Source: Phoronis pallida (taxonomy: Eukaryota > Phoronida > Phoronidae). Taken from it: a stretch of 11,406 nt of DNA. The notes under the pieces are model-generated. The model made no database searches. It worked only from the letters and a program-made list of their open reading frames with translations, and had not been told where the DNA came from. Numbering within the stretch: the first letter of the stretch is position 1; the number at the start of each line of letters is the position of its first letter. Where the stretch lies: NCBI GenBank assembly GCA_028565715.1, contig JAOXYC010208128.1:1-11406 (forward strand). Direction: 5' to 3'. Shown one piece after another: positions 1-9,213 of this stretch. The position numbers were made by a program, and so were the translations under genes.

Positions 1-344
1 ATAAATAAGCTCTCGACTTGTGCTTTAAAGTATTAGCTCCTGCTTATTTATAATCTCTGCAACTGTAATAAAGCAATCTTAACATATATATTATGCAGCG
101 TTTTTTTTCTTATTTCTTTCCCTTTGTTCAACATAACGCTCTTGTTAAAGCTTATTTATAGTTTTGTCATCGAAAAACCTATAAAATCCGATTTTTTGAC
201 CAAACTGGAAAAGTATGATTTTAAACCGGAACCAGTTACTTGCCTAGTCTGCAAGCCAACCGTATAGGTTCTTTTCACTATTCCCAATATGTCGGAACGC
301 AATTTTGTTTCACGTCTTTTACCATATAAGGTTTTTTGTTACAG
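1..344. other. Noncoding sequence upstream of the first exon, probably intron
   Basis: This AT-rich stretch shows no convincing coding segment and no repeat that I can define. It ends in a usable splice acceptor, a T-rich run followed by TTACAG at 339-344. It is therefore most simply the 3' part of an intron whose upstream exon lies outside the window. No promoter or start codon for the gene can be pointed to here. Confidence 0.5.
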
Positions 345-554
345 GTTTTTGGGGAGCAAATATCCACACGCCTAAGATGTGTCAACAAATCAAGGAAAAC
401 ATTTCCGAGAAATTTAACAATGAAGCCTTTGCAGTTAATCTTCCTAATGGAAATGAAGAATGGAGTAATGCCAGAAAAAAAGATACATGTAAAGATATTC
501 AAATTCTTGATAAACAACAATATGAAACCGAACTTTTGACGTTGTTCGATGAAG
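345..554 (+). CDS. Internal coding exon (exon a), N-terminal part of putative KAP-NTPase gene; family not recognised
   Basis: The segment is open for about 69 codons between an acceptor (T-rich tract then TTACAG, ending 344) and a donor (GAAG|GTAATG, exon end 554). The intron phase is 1 on both sides. The first complete codons read FWGANIHTPKMC and the last read TELLTLFDE. The residue mix is that of a soluble, helical, charged protein (many K, E, N, D, Q), with two cysteines in the middle part; no transmembrane segment or signal peptide is seen. I do not recognise the domain. The single G left at 554 joins AT at 1080 to make an Asp codon, so reading continues without a break into exon b. An ATG lies in frame at 305, but it is upstream of the acceptor and would have to start within the intron-like T-rich sequence, so an internal exon is preferred. 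That this exon belongs to the same gene as the P-loop exon at 9425 rests on phase matching only. Confidence 0.6.
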
Positions 555-1079
555 GTAATGAACGGATCCTCATCATCATCATAATCTGTAAAGTGGTTGT
601 GTCCGATGTTTCGTAGAAAATACTTCAAAACGCTTTTTACTGAAAATCTAATCCTCCTTAATCATAGTCAACAAGAATTTCCACGTTTTGACATTGATAA
701 CTAGAAGAGTCAACAATGATATCAGCGTAAAAATACAACCTACATGAAAATGCATTGCTCAACGTGCATGGAAACATCTATAAGATGTAACTTTTTCAAA
801 CATGTATTAGTTGTCAGCGGATTTTTGAACCATCATCTGATTGTGTTACATTGTGTACATTTGTATGTACGGTATTGTTCAAATGAGACATTCGTCCAGG
901 TATTCAGACGGAATTTCAAGCACCTTTTTTATGTCCAGGGTCGCAATGTGAGGTTTATGTTCCGAGCACTGTAGTCTAGTGTGGCTCGTATCAGGCTAAA
1001 ACAATTTTTTTTCATTTAAATTTGGTAACGAATTTGTCAGTGTAAAGTTTGCCCTAGTACAGTATCTTATAAATTGCAG
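555..1079. other. Intron between exon a and exon b
   Basis: The stretch starts with GTAATG at 555 and ends with AAATTGCAG at 1079. The pyrimidine tract before the acceptor is weak. Inside, a 76-codon open frame at 744-974 is rich in H, F, C and V, has no splice signals in register and no recognisable motif, so it is treated as chance. No repeat was found. Confidence 0.5.
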
Positions 1080-1235
1080 ATCTAAAGAATTGGATGAAAG
1101 AACAAATTAAACCTCGGCAAGAGCATTTTGAGCAAGATTTCTGGAAAGAACCATCAAGACAAAACGCACATGACCCTCGTGGCTGTTCAAAATATGTGGC
1201 AAAGGAAATTAACATTTATCTCAGCAACTTCACTG
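1080..1235 (+). CDS. Internal coding exon (exon b), continuation of unrecognised N-terminal region; may read through to a stop at 1351
   Basis: After the acceptor ending at 1079, the frame set by exon a reads LKNWMKEQIK and continues through a helical, charged stretch with EQDFWKEPSRQ and CSKYVAKEINIYL, up to a donor CTG|GTAAAG (exon end 1235, phase 1). The exon is 156 nt, so with phase 1 at both ends it is symmetric like exon a. An upstream in-frame ATG at 1094 is just a methionine inside the exon. An alternative reading is that this is the last exon: the frame stays open through the donor to a TGA at 1349-1351, and the extra 38 residues (including LQHLLSELFQQDQKYYSYLS) also look protein-like. 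I prefer the spliced form because the next phase-compatible exons restore a reading frame into a P-loop domain. Retention of the intron would give a shorter protein ending at 1351. The family is not recognised. Confidence 0.6.
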
Positions 1236-1583
1236 GTAAAGATGAACCAGACGGTCATATTCATGGGTTACCCCACTCTACTATTTTGCAACATCTATTA
1301 AGTGAGTTGTTTCAACAAGATCAAAAATATTATAGTTATCTATCACGCTGATCAGTGCATACTATGGAAGACCATTCGGTACATCAAGTGTTAAAAACCA
1401 AACTAGACATTTTGTAGCGAGATAAAACTTGGTTAGTTTTTGGGAGAACACTCAATTCCCGGAATTAACTTCATAGTTTATTCCGGGAATAAACTTAGTT
1501 CTCCCCCGTGCAATGTACAATGTAATTTATTCCGGCAAAAAGGGAAAATTAACTAGTTTATTCCCACAATTTACTAGATAATT
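1236..1583. other. Start of intron 2 or readthrough 3' end, then palindrome-rich flank of element A
   Basis: The first 116 bases continue the exon b frame to a stop at 1351. The rest is AT-rich and holds TTCCSGGAA-centred palindromes listed separately. No clear poly(A) signal follows the stop closely; an AATAAA lies only inside the palindrome near 1488. That weighs slightly against 1351 being a true gene end. Confidence 0.4.
1454..1494. repeat. Pair of odd-length palindromes centred on TTCCSGGAA
   Basis: AATTCC-C-GGAATT occupies 1454-1466 and GTTTATTCC-G-GGAATAAAC occupies 1476-1494. Both are perfect palindromes around one central base. A matching palindrome lies at 3326-3344 on the far side of element A, so the pair forms a wider inverted repeat outside the CACTG ends. 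Confidence 0.7.
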
Positions 1584-3288
1584 CACTGAGAGAAAAAAGA
1601 GACTCCAGCTGATGCCTTTAGGTGCTCCAGGAGTGGTGTCTAAAACAAATCCCTTTTAGACTCGGTGATAATTGAGGATCTAAGGGACTCAACGGATTAG
1701 GCTCTTTACAGGCTCAGCACGATGCCTTTTATGGGTTCAAACCGAGGCTACAAAGGCCTCCTTTGAATTCCAGTGTCACCATTTAATGTAGGTCAAATTA
1801 TCGATTCAATATGCTTAATTTGAATAAAATAATCCTATTGAAATTTGTATGCATTAATTTTCTACCTATTTGAATTGGATCATCAATTGATATTAATGTA
1901 ATGTTTCAGAAAATTCGTGATTTATGCAGTGAGAAATAATTATAGAAGAGAAAGTAAATTAAAGTGCAAAATTATATTGAAACTTATTAACATTCACTTG
2001 ATATCCTCAAAAGGCAATTTCAATAACAAGCATAATTGAGTTGAACTTCATTTCCAAATTTTAACCATGCAGTAGTTCTTATACAATGTAGTCTCTCCCA
2101 CAACCCCTCTCAATCGACGAACTCTTCTCCCAACGCAAGATGAAGGGGTATTGCTAAGTGTACTTTGGCTACGTCACTACGCTTAAACACAGTCTCCTAC
2201 TTTTGTCAAAAACTGGAAAACCTCCCGTGATTTTTTCACTCTGTCGTTTTCAAAGTTCAGTCTGTAGTTCTTCATAGCACATCCCATATTTAATTTGGAC
2301 AATTGTCCACAACATTGAATATAATCATTCCAATTCTCCTTGGCGTACGAAGGTTAATAAAGCTGTCCACATATGACCCACTGTTCAATGTTTTCTTGCA
2401 TTTCACATCATGTACTGTACTATGCGGTAAAGTAGCTGTTCTTGTTCATTACCTTCACAGTTTCTGAAAAAAAAATGAATCATTGATGAATGATTTTTTT
2501 TATAAACACATGGTTTTCCATTAAATTATCACTGAAACCTGACAAAATGAATGCATTATTCGAACAAATTAGGTAGCCATTTGGTGAAATCTACTGAATT
2601 CAGGTCATTATAATGTTGATCAAGGTTCTACCCCTTGAACAGTTACAAGCTTTCAAAGGGAATTTTCTTGCGACCTCTGGCGGCCAGTGCCATCTGTAGG
2701 CACAAACAAAAACCAAATATTGCACAATTTAAAATTTGTTCTTGTTATTTTCACTTTCAGTCCTATTAAAATTTCAAGTTGTGCTGGTTATTTTCTCTTT
2801 CAGTCCTAATACATGCATACGCGAATTGGTTAATTTGGCTTGTGTCAGGATAAAGATTGAAAACAATCTTAAGAAGTTGATGGGCCTTAAGGGCTTAACC
2901 CCTTCAGAATAATTTCCAGATTTAAATTGTATCTGCAGAGTTCCTGTTAAACAAATTAGACCAGGTGATCTACAATCTCAAACCATTAAAATAACATATA
3001 ATTCATAAGAAATAAGACAGTGATTCTATGAGTTATTTCAAATTTACTTACCAGATTTTCTATGTGACCGACTTTATAACCGCCTGCATTCCTGGACAAA
3101 CCGGCAATGCTTGAAAAATCTGTCAACACCTTGGTCATTAATCAAAATCCCCGCCAAATCCGGCAGAGTCAATTACTGGGCTCCAGCTTCTTTATACAGA
3201 CTCGATTGAGCCAAAGAGGGAATTATTGATGGCCAAAGAGACCAATAGTCCTTAAAGGACTCAGACCTAGGCCTTTTTTCTCTCAGTG
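1584..3288. mobile_element. Element A: non-autonomous CACTG-ended transposon relic, about 1.7 kb
   Basis: The left end reads CACTGAGAGAAAAAAG from 1584, and the right end reads the reverse complement of the first 15 bases of this (TTTTTTCTCTCAGTG) up to 3288. Just inside both ends are repeated short blocks such as AGACTC, GGACTC, GCTCCAG and GCCTTT in both orientations, roughly 1600-1770 and 3175-3275. CACTA/CACTG ends with clustered subterminal repeats are the known layout of the EnSpm/CACTA superfamily (including Chapaev). No transposase frame is present, so it would have to be mobilised in trans. The bases next to the ends are ATT and TTC, so only a 2-bp TT duplication is possible. It lies in intron 2 in the gene model used here. 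Superfamily assignment is inference from the ends alone. Confidence 0.6.
2744..2814. repeat. Short tandem duplication, 43-bp period, in element A
   Basis: GTTATTTTCACTTTCAGTCC at 2744 is repeated as GTTATTTTCTCTTTCAGTCC at 2787. Both copies contain a pyrimidine-rich tract ending in TTTCAG, which resembles a splice acceptor. No coding segment follows, so the acceptor resemblance is probably incidental. Confidence 0.6.
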
Positions 3289-3325
3289 TTCCGTGAATTA
3301 ACCAAGTTTTTTTCGGAATTAGCTA

Positions 3326-3344
3326 GTTTATTCCCGGAATAAAC
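3326..3344. repeat. Palindrome GTTTATTCC-C-GGAATAAAC
   Basis: A perfect 9+1+9 palindrome, the counterpart of that at 1476-1494. It sits between elements A and B. Confidence 0.7.
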
Positions 3345-3404
3345 CATTAAAAAAAATCGAGTTTTGATTTGAAAGCTTGATGTTCCTAATGGACTTCCAT
3401 TATT

Positions 3405-5150
3405 TACTGTCTCCTCGTTGGTTCAAATCTGGTGTCAAATCGAAAATCAACTATGTGTATGAATCCTTTGTTGAACACTTACAAGTTACTTGCATCTGAG
3501 TAAAAAATTCAAAAAAAATCTGCAAATGGGCGATTTGAGAGCCTTTGTGACCGATTTTAACGTACTCTATATATTTATATATTTATTATGAATAACCCCC
3601 AAACATGGGGAATTCAATAAAACTACAATGAATGGAAACAATTTAAAAACAACAACATAATACAACTAGATTTCCAATTGCTGAGGCAATAGGGTACTCT
3701 GCGCGACTTTTAAGATTTTATTAAAATAATTTCAAATTCCCCTATTATAACATCCTTTAAATAATCTTGGTGTATTCTCACACTATCCAAAAGATAAAAT
3801 GAAAATAAGAAGTTTCTGTCTGTAGAAAATGCATCAAGCACGTTGCTGTTTTTAGTACTGCACTTAATGACCCCTTGCACCCATTGAACTAATTTCATAC
3901 AATGAGTATTCTCTGTCTAGTTTTTGAGGTTTTAATACTCGATATTAGCGCAAACGAAAATTTTGAGATCTTTTAAGCTAATAAAGTGAAGACATTTTAC
4001 ACTGCACTTAATTGACCCATTGCACCCATTGACCTAATTTTGTATCATTTTTGTTGCTTATCTTAATATTAAGTTATAACCTAAGTTTCAAGATCATATC
4101 TTAAAAACTAAAGAAAAAGTAGCATTTTAAAGAAAATCAACTTATGCACTCAGTGACCCTATTGTTGGGAATGATGGGTAAAAAAAGTATGTTAAAACAC
4201 TTTCCGTCGACAACGTCATTAAAAGTTTTGAATATCATGTCTCCATCTTTTACTGTTTTCGAGCAATCACACTTTGAATTTGAAAATTAATTCAGCATAT
4301 TACTCCATTCATCACTGCACTTAATGACCCATTGCACCCATTGACCCAATTTCATATAACTTTTAATTCGCTGTCTACTTCTCAAGGTTTTTATACTTGA
4401 TATTAGCACAAACAAAAATTTTGTGCCATTTAGGACAATAAATCAAGACATTTTACACTGCACTTGATGACCCCTTGTACCCATTGACCTAATTTTATAT
4501 TATTTTTATTGCTTATCTAAGTATTTAGTTATAACCTAAGTTTCATGATCATGTCTTTTAAATTGAAGAAGGAGTAGCATTTTAAAGAAAATCAACTTAT
4601 GCACTCAATGACCCCATATTTGGGAATCATGGGTAAAAAAATTATGATCAAATTTTTTACGTTGACTATCTCATTATAGGTTTTGAATATCATGTCTCCA
4701 TGTTTTATAGTTTTAGAACAGTAGCAGTTTGAAATTGGTTGGAAGAAGAATAAGATTAAAGAAACAGTGTAATAATAGAACTATGCGCTCTTACAAGCGC
4801 AGAGTAATTAAAACACACGGGTCAACAGCCCTACTAGTTTGTGAGAAACCTCATCATACCGATCATTCAATAGTAAATACCTCAATGAATCCACAATTCC
4901 ATTTCCACAAGTCTTATACCTGAGATCACACCTAAACTGCTTACATAATGCTATAGTTACAGGTGAGTATCCTGCTGTGGCAATTCTATAAGAGTAGGTT
5001 TGACTTTTATCGAACAAAAAGCTCTCAAATCACCCCTTACAGATTTTGACTCAGATGCAAGTAGGTTATATATGTTCAACAAAGGACTCATAGAATTTCT
5101 ACTTGACGACGGATTTGAACCAACGCAGAGACAGTATCTTTAAGTTTGGT
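3405..5150. mobile_element. Element B: inverted-repeat element carrying a higher-order tandem repeat
   Basis: Sequence near 3410-3555 reappears inverted near 5005-5145. Shared blocks include CGTTGGTTCAAATC, TCCTTTGTTGAACA, ACTTGCATCTGAGT and GATTTGAGAGC, in the same order when one arm is reverse-complemented. Arms are about 140 bp with several small gaps. Between them lie the tandem repeat at 3858-4741 and about 260 bp of other sequence. No transposase is seen. A minus-strand open frame at 4808-5017 overlaps the right arm and has no motif I know. The outer ends have no sharp terminal motif, so the superfamily is left open and the limits are uncertain by tens of bases. Confidence 0.55.
3858..4741. 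repeat. Higher-order tandem repeat: two ~457-bp units, each of three related monomers
   Basis: A block of the form TGCACTTAATGACCC starts near 3859, 4003, 4145, 4316, 4459 and 4600. The spacings are 144, 142, 171, 143 and 141. The first half aligns with the second half at an offset of 456-457 along its whole length: GACATTTTACACTGCACTT, TAGCATTTTAAAGAAAATCA and GAATATCATGTCTCCAT recur at that distance. Within each unit the three monomers are much less alike, sharing mainly the head block and a middle block like GTTTTNAATATCAT. This is the pattern of an ancestral ~143-bp monomer array in which a trimer was later duplicated. Confidence 0.8.
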
Positions 5151-5380
5151 CAAAGATCATACTTCTTTGGTTTGGTAAACGATTGATGTTATTTCCCCAG
5201 CTAGCGTGCTAAATTGATATACCATGATGCAAAAGACGGTTTTTGCGATTTTGATCATCTTGGGAGTTCAATAAAACAAACGATGAATGATTTTTTCCGG
5301 GATTTTTTCGCCTCTTTGAACAGAACTTACCTTTAACTCATGCAAATAATGGCAATATTGACCTCAGGATCATGCATTAT

Positions 5381-6104
5381 TTAAGGAAACGGTGATGGCT
5401 AATTGGAACAACAATAAAAAGTGCTATTTTAAAGCATTTCCAGCAGTCAAAAACTTTATTAATGACACTCAAACTTACACCAGGGATCTTACAATCCAAA
5501 TTGCAGAAAGTTTTTTTGAAAAAAATTGATGCCTTTGAAAATTGCGTCGTTTTTAGGTAAAATTTGTGTTTTTCGAAATAACGCATTGGGAGATAGTTTC
5601 TGAGTGGCTGGCTTCCCGGAACGCTCTGAAATTTTTCATTCTATCTTTTATGTTATTGGACTCCAAAAATGTGTCTCAGTTTTTTGAAGTAAGCCTTAGT
5701 TTACAAGATATGAGCTACCAAAAATCAAGGGGTTGGGATTTTTTGCGAACGAAGAAAAAATCCCAACCCTTGATTTTTGGAAGCTCGGCATATCTCGTAA
5801 ACTAAGGCTTACTTCAAAAAACTGAGACAACTTTTAGAGTCCAATAACATAAAAGATAGATTGAAAAATTTCGGAGCGTTCTGGTAAGCCATCTACTCAG
5901 AAATCATCTCCCATTGCGTTATTTCAAAAAACACAAATTTTACCAAAAAACGACCAAATCAATTTTTTCCAAAAAAATTCTGCAATTTGAATTTTAAGAT
6001 CCCTGGTGTAAGTTTGAGTGTCATTAACAAAGTTTTTGATTGTTGGAAATGCTTTAAAACAGCACTTTTATTATTGTTCCAATTAGCTTTCACCGTATCC
6101 TTAA
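5381..6104. mobile_element. Element C: long foldback (hairpin) element flanked by TTAA
   Basis: The left arm 5385-5744 and right arm 5755-6100 are inverted copies over nearly their whole length, with a 10-base loop (GCGAACGAAG, 5745-5754). Arm identity is high, with scattered substitutions and small gaps. TTAA stands at both outer limits (5381-5384 and 6101-6104). TTAA duplications are typical of piggyBac-type insertion, but TTAA is itself a palindrome, and weak inverted similarity runs a few bases further out (CATG on each side), so it may be part of the arm. There is no transposase. Open frames seen at 5377-5586 and 5566-5805 are by-products of the arms. A transcript through this intron could form a ~350-bp double strand. 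Confidence 0.8.
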
Positions 6105-6480
6105 ATGAAACATGTCTTTGTATTATTTGAATACCTAATTAACTGTGTACAGATAAATGTATATTTTTAATGGCTGAAAGTGATAAATTTTAAAAAGACA
6201 GACAAATTCAGAACTGTCTTTTACATATTCAATTGTAAATAAACATTTGGTTTAAAAAATTGAATAAGTTTAGAATGTAACCAGTCTTTATTATTTCGAT
6301 TAACAACGCACGTTTAACTTTGACACATCTCTCTTTCAGATGAAGAAGAACAGATTACAACGGTATTCATTTTTATAAAGAAAACTTTTCGTTAAATGTA
6401 GAGTAATGTTTTTGTAGTACATTTCTGATGATTTTTTTGGTTCATTTGATGAGAGTTAACTTTCGTTTCGTTGTCGAAAC
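6105..6480. other. Repeat-free stretch between elements C and D, holding the candidate microexon
   Basis: No inverted or tandem repeat was recognised here. The only notable signal is a good splice acceptor with a pyrimidine tract (ATCTCTCTTTCAG, ending 6339), followed by a 23-nt open segment and a GT. Confidence 0.45.
6340..6362 (+). CDS. Candidate 23-nt microexon (exon c) linking exon b to the P-loop exon
   Basis: The acceptor CTCTCTTTCAG ends at 6339 and is the best-looking acceptor in the large gap between exon b and exon d. The next GT is at 6363-6364 (ACG|GTATTC, a weak donor). The enclosed 23 nt has exactly the phase change needed: two bases (AT) complete the codon begun by the last G of exon b, and the remaining 21 nt give EEEQITT, ending in phase 0, which is the phase in which exon d must begin. 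The product would be a short acidic linker, DEEEQITT. Microexons of this size are known in animal genes. The weak donor and the shortness mean chance cannot be excluded; without it exon b (phase 1 out) cannot be joined directly to exon d (phase 0 in). Confidence 0.4.
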
Positions 6481-6759
6481 TGTTTAATGAATTAAATATA
6501 TTCTGTATAATTTCATAGGCCTACTTACTCAAGTTTCGGACTTACATCGTCCGTTTTCCAGAAACGTCCCCGTATGTATAAAAACAACATTACATAAACG
6601 GAAACACAAACATAACTTGGGCGAAGGTAATCGACAATTTTTGTACTTCAATGAGGAAATACTCGATAACACAATTTCAAAATAGTCAGATTAGAACAAA
6701 GATGAATCCAAATGAAGTACTTAAACGTTCAATGAGGGTCTTTTCTACTAAACATTCTA

Positions 6760-7046
6760 AAAACTAACTAAATCCTTCGGGAGCCTTTAGGCTCATAAGG
6801 CCGGATGCTATCCCTGTTTCCGTGGCGTGAGCGGATGAGAGTGAGGGCACTCCCCCTGGACAGGACGCAAGTCTGTCGCAGGTTAGTTTCCCAGCCGTAA
6901 CTGGTACTCATTCCCAGCTGAGTCGACTGGAGTAACGCCAGTAAATTGTCTTGCTCAAAGACACAACGGACTGCCCGGGACGGGATCCGAACACACAACC
7001 TTTCAGATATGTGTCCGACGATCTACCAACTGAGCTAATCACTAAT
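6760..7046 (-). mobile_element. tRNA-derived SINE inserted in left arm of element D
   Basis: On the minus strand, a tRNA-like head contains an A box within TTAGCTCAGTTGGTAG (reverse complement of 7023-7038) and a B box in GTTCGGATCCC (reverse complement of 6982-6992), correctly ordered and spaced for RNA polymerase III. A non-tRNA body follows, including GTGTCTTTGAGCAAGACAAT, then a short A/T-rich tail near 6760-6775. The right arm of element D lacks the whole block, which fixes the insertion between ACTAAACA and TTCAGTGC. A direct repeat at the ends is imperfect (ACTAAACATTC versus ACTAATTC). The body resembles blocks shared among animal SINEs, but I do not assign a named family. The minus-strand open frame within it is not a gene. 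Confidence 0.75.
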
Positions 7047-7731
7047 TCAGTGCTTCTCTAATTTTAAGCTGAAAATCACTTTTTGCACTTTCTATTATTA
7101 AAACAATCGATGGTATATTCATCTTTACAATAATAGACTAGTAGAATCATCGAAATGTTTATAGATATTAGAACCTTTGTTAGAAGCTACATTTTCGATA
7201 TCCTGGCGTCTAAATGTTTGCGAGTTTCACCAACATAGCACCCCCCACAGCCCGAACAACAAAATTAATGTACGACATGAGACCTAGACAACATCGGTAG
7301 TTGATCTTTGGGTGAAAAAAGGTGTCAAATCTTAAAACCTTTGACCAAGGGAGTTCCGAAAAAAATGCCACTTTTTAAATTACCCCTTTCGAGCAGAGGC
7401 TTTTTCCAAGCGATGATTTCAAAAAATATCATGGTTTTTTGCTAAGACATAACTGCTTTTCATGGCACTAATCATGTTCTCGTCACTTCAGCCGTTTTTT
7501 CAGAAAAAACGAGTTCAATTGGTACCAAAAAGGGCCGTTTTTGGAGGTTTTTGTTGCCTATCAACTACACGGTTATTGGCACTTGAATGAAACTCTTTTT
7601 TCTATATCGGCTGATGCCCGACCTTTGCTGAAAGTTTCGCGTATATCGATCGCGTCCTTCTTGGGTAAAAGTTGTCTTAAAATAACAATACGGTGAAAAA
7701 GGAGTGTGCTTCGCGGAAAAAGCAATAACAA

Positions 7732-7761
7732 TAGGTTTACATCCTGTAAGATGTAAACCTA
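7732..7761. repeat. Perfect 12-bp stem hairpin with 6-base loop
   Basis: TAGGTTTACATC, loop CTGTAA, GATGTAAACCTA. It lies near the centre of element D. No T-run follows, so it is not a bacterial-type terminator. Confidence 0.8.
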
Positions 7762-8573
7762 ATAACAACGTACCCATTAAATATTTCAGTGTTCCATATA
7801 TTGGACAATTTTCCAATTTTATACAGAGGCTAATTGATAAACTTGTCAAACGATACTGTAGAGGTGACCTTAAGACCCGTCTCGTATTTTCCAGTTTTAA
7901 GATTTGACAGCTTTTTCACCACAAAATCCACTACCGATGTTATCTAGATCTCATTTCGTGCATCAATTTTGTTGTGTGGGCGGTGGAGCTCGCCGACATT
8001 CAGAGACCAGGATATCCGAACATGTAGCTTCTTAGAAAGGTTCTTATATTATAAACATGACAATGATTCTACTCAAATCATGTAACCATAATTCACCATT
8101 GGTTGTTTTGCGATACTTGTATTAATTATTCAGTGCAAATGGGGATCTCCAGCTTAAAATTCAAGGCACTGACTGTTTAGTGGAATAGACCCTTATTGAA
8201 CGTTCAAGTACATCTTTAAGATTTATTTTTGTTCTGTAGAGTTTTTCATCATTGTAGTATTACAATTATCGATTACCTTCGCCCTATGTTATGTTTGTAT
8301 TTCCGTTTATTAGTAATGTTGTCCGAAACTTGAGTCGTTAGAAAATTATACACAATCCATTTATTTCTGAAGACGTTAGTTTTATTTCTTTTAACAGATG
8401 TGTATTGAATTTGACACGTCTCGCAGCAAATTTCGTAATATAGTCTGTCCGGCTTAATTAAGATAGACCTACCGGGGATTTCCGAAAAAGCCCCCCCTGA
8501 AAGATCGTTTCCGAAAGTTCTCCCATGCATTAAAAGTCGAAACGAATTTTAAACTGTGAACAATATATAGGGA

Positions 8574-8645
8574 GTGCAGGTGACTTAGTGGTAGAGCATC
8601 GTGCTTCTCCACCCGGAGGTCTATGGCTCGAATCCCAGCAGGCAC
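8574..8645 (+). pseudogene. tRNA-like relic (72 nt), possibly a SINE head
   Basis: The length and order match a tRNA. A-box-like TGACTTAGTGGTAGAGC starts at 8581, the B box GGCTCGAATCC is at 8625-8635, and the 5' end GTGCAGG pairs partly with the 3' end CAGGCAC (five of seven positions). The T stem has only three of five pairs and the anticodon stem does not fold in register, so no anticodon is given. It is a decayed tRNA or the head of a tRNA-derived repeat, not a working tRNA gene. Confidence 0.45.
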
Positions 8646-8879
8646 GGCGTTGAAGTCCATTCTAAGGAGAAACGATTATTGGGTAAAGTTTTGTTTCCGA
8701 AAGAGCGCCCATGTTTTCAAACAGACGGCAAAGCCCGCGGGCAACATTGCTCTCCCGAAGTCCATATAACCTGATATTGCCCGAGGAAGCGGTCCATATT
8801 TGTTTTATTATACGATCATAAATGATAATTCAAGAAAATACACAATCGTTTTTGAAAAGACAGAAAAATACGGAACTCT

Positions 8880-8942
8880 CGACCTGGAATCGAACCCGGG
8901 TCTACCGATCGTCCACACATTTGCTGCATAAGCAAACATATC
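8880..8942 (-). pseudogene. Second tRNA-like fragment with an exact B box
   Basis: The reverse complement of 8886-8896 is GGTTCGATTCC, a perfect polymerase III B box, and the surrounding T arm (CCGGG/CCAGG) keeps four of five pairs. Upstream on the minus strand, GATCGGTAGA looks like a D-loop end, and TTTGC/GCAAA closes a 7-base loop at 8920-8936. The spacing is wrong for a normal cloverleaf. It is likely a rearranged SINE or tRNA fragment. Confidence 0.4.
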
Positions 8943-9187
8943 ATCACTAATAATTACACAGTCGATTTTGAAAAACTGTATGTACACGGCTATATTATCG
9001 TTGGCAATCTCACTTTATTTACGCGTCTGTAACATCTTCTGAACCAGAGTCAGAATTGATATACAGTCCTCATGTTTTGACCTCAAACAGTAAAATAATA
9101 ATAAAGTATTTTATGGTTTCGACTTTTTGGTTCATGGGCGCTCTTTCGGAAACGATCTCAAAGTTCGAAAAGTGTACTTTATCTCGA

Positions 9188-9213
9188 GAAAGAGCGCCCA
9201 TGGGCGCTCTTTC
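9188..9213. repeat. Perfect 26-bp palindrome at an NcoI-type centre
   Basis: GAAAGAGCGCCCA at 9188-9200 is followed directly by its exact reverse complement, TGGGCGCTCTTTC at 9201-9213, with no spacer. It joins two copies of the element E motif head to head. Confidence 0.9.

Larger units (their letters stand above)
6481..8385. mobile_element. Element D: long foldback element interrupted by a SINE
   Basis: Left arm about 6481-7339 and right arm about 7894-8385 are inverted copies. Matching blocks, left versus reverse-complemented right, include ACTCAAGTTTCGGAC, ATAAACGGAAA, GGGCGAAGGTAATCGA, ACGTTCAAT.AGGGTCT, AATTTTAAGCTG, GTAGAATCAT, GATATCCTGG and TGTCAAATCTTAAAAC. The left arm has about 285 extra bases (the SINE) and one further ~27-base stretch. 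The middle (7340-7893) is unique to the element and has no coding content that I can support. Terminal motifs are eroded, so neither the superfamily nor the exact ends can be given. Confidence 0.7.

Noticed and set aside
278-628. Minus-strand 116-codon frame over exon a
   Set aside because: It is the antisense shadow of the + strand exon, which has the splice signals and coherent phase.
2461-2515. A-run and T-run flanking TGAATCATTGATGAATGA as a hairpin
   Set aside because: Pairing is mainly simple A/T runs and is expected by chance in this AT-rich stretch.
3858-4741. CRISPR-like array of short repeats
   Set aside because: Repeats are long diverged monomers with no conserved short repeat/spacer pattern, in eukaryotic DNA.
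4808-5017. Minus-strand 69-codon open frame with protein-like composition
   Set aside because: It overlaps the right arm of element B, has no recognisable motif, and shows no matching splice sites.
5377-5805. Open frames on both strands (69 and 79 codons)
   Set aside because: They lie in the arms of foldback C, mirror each other, and have no motif or splice context.
6768-6998. Minus-strand 76-codon open frame
   Set aside because: It is entirely inside the tRNA-derived SINE.
8574-8645. Functional tRNA gene
   Set aside because: T and anticodon stems do not pair properly; only length and boxes survive.
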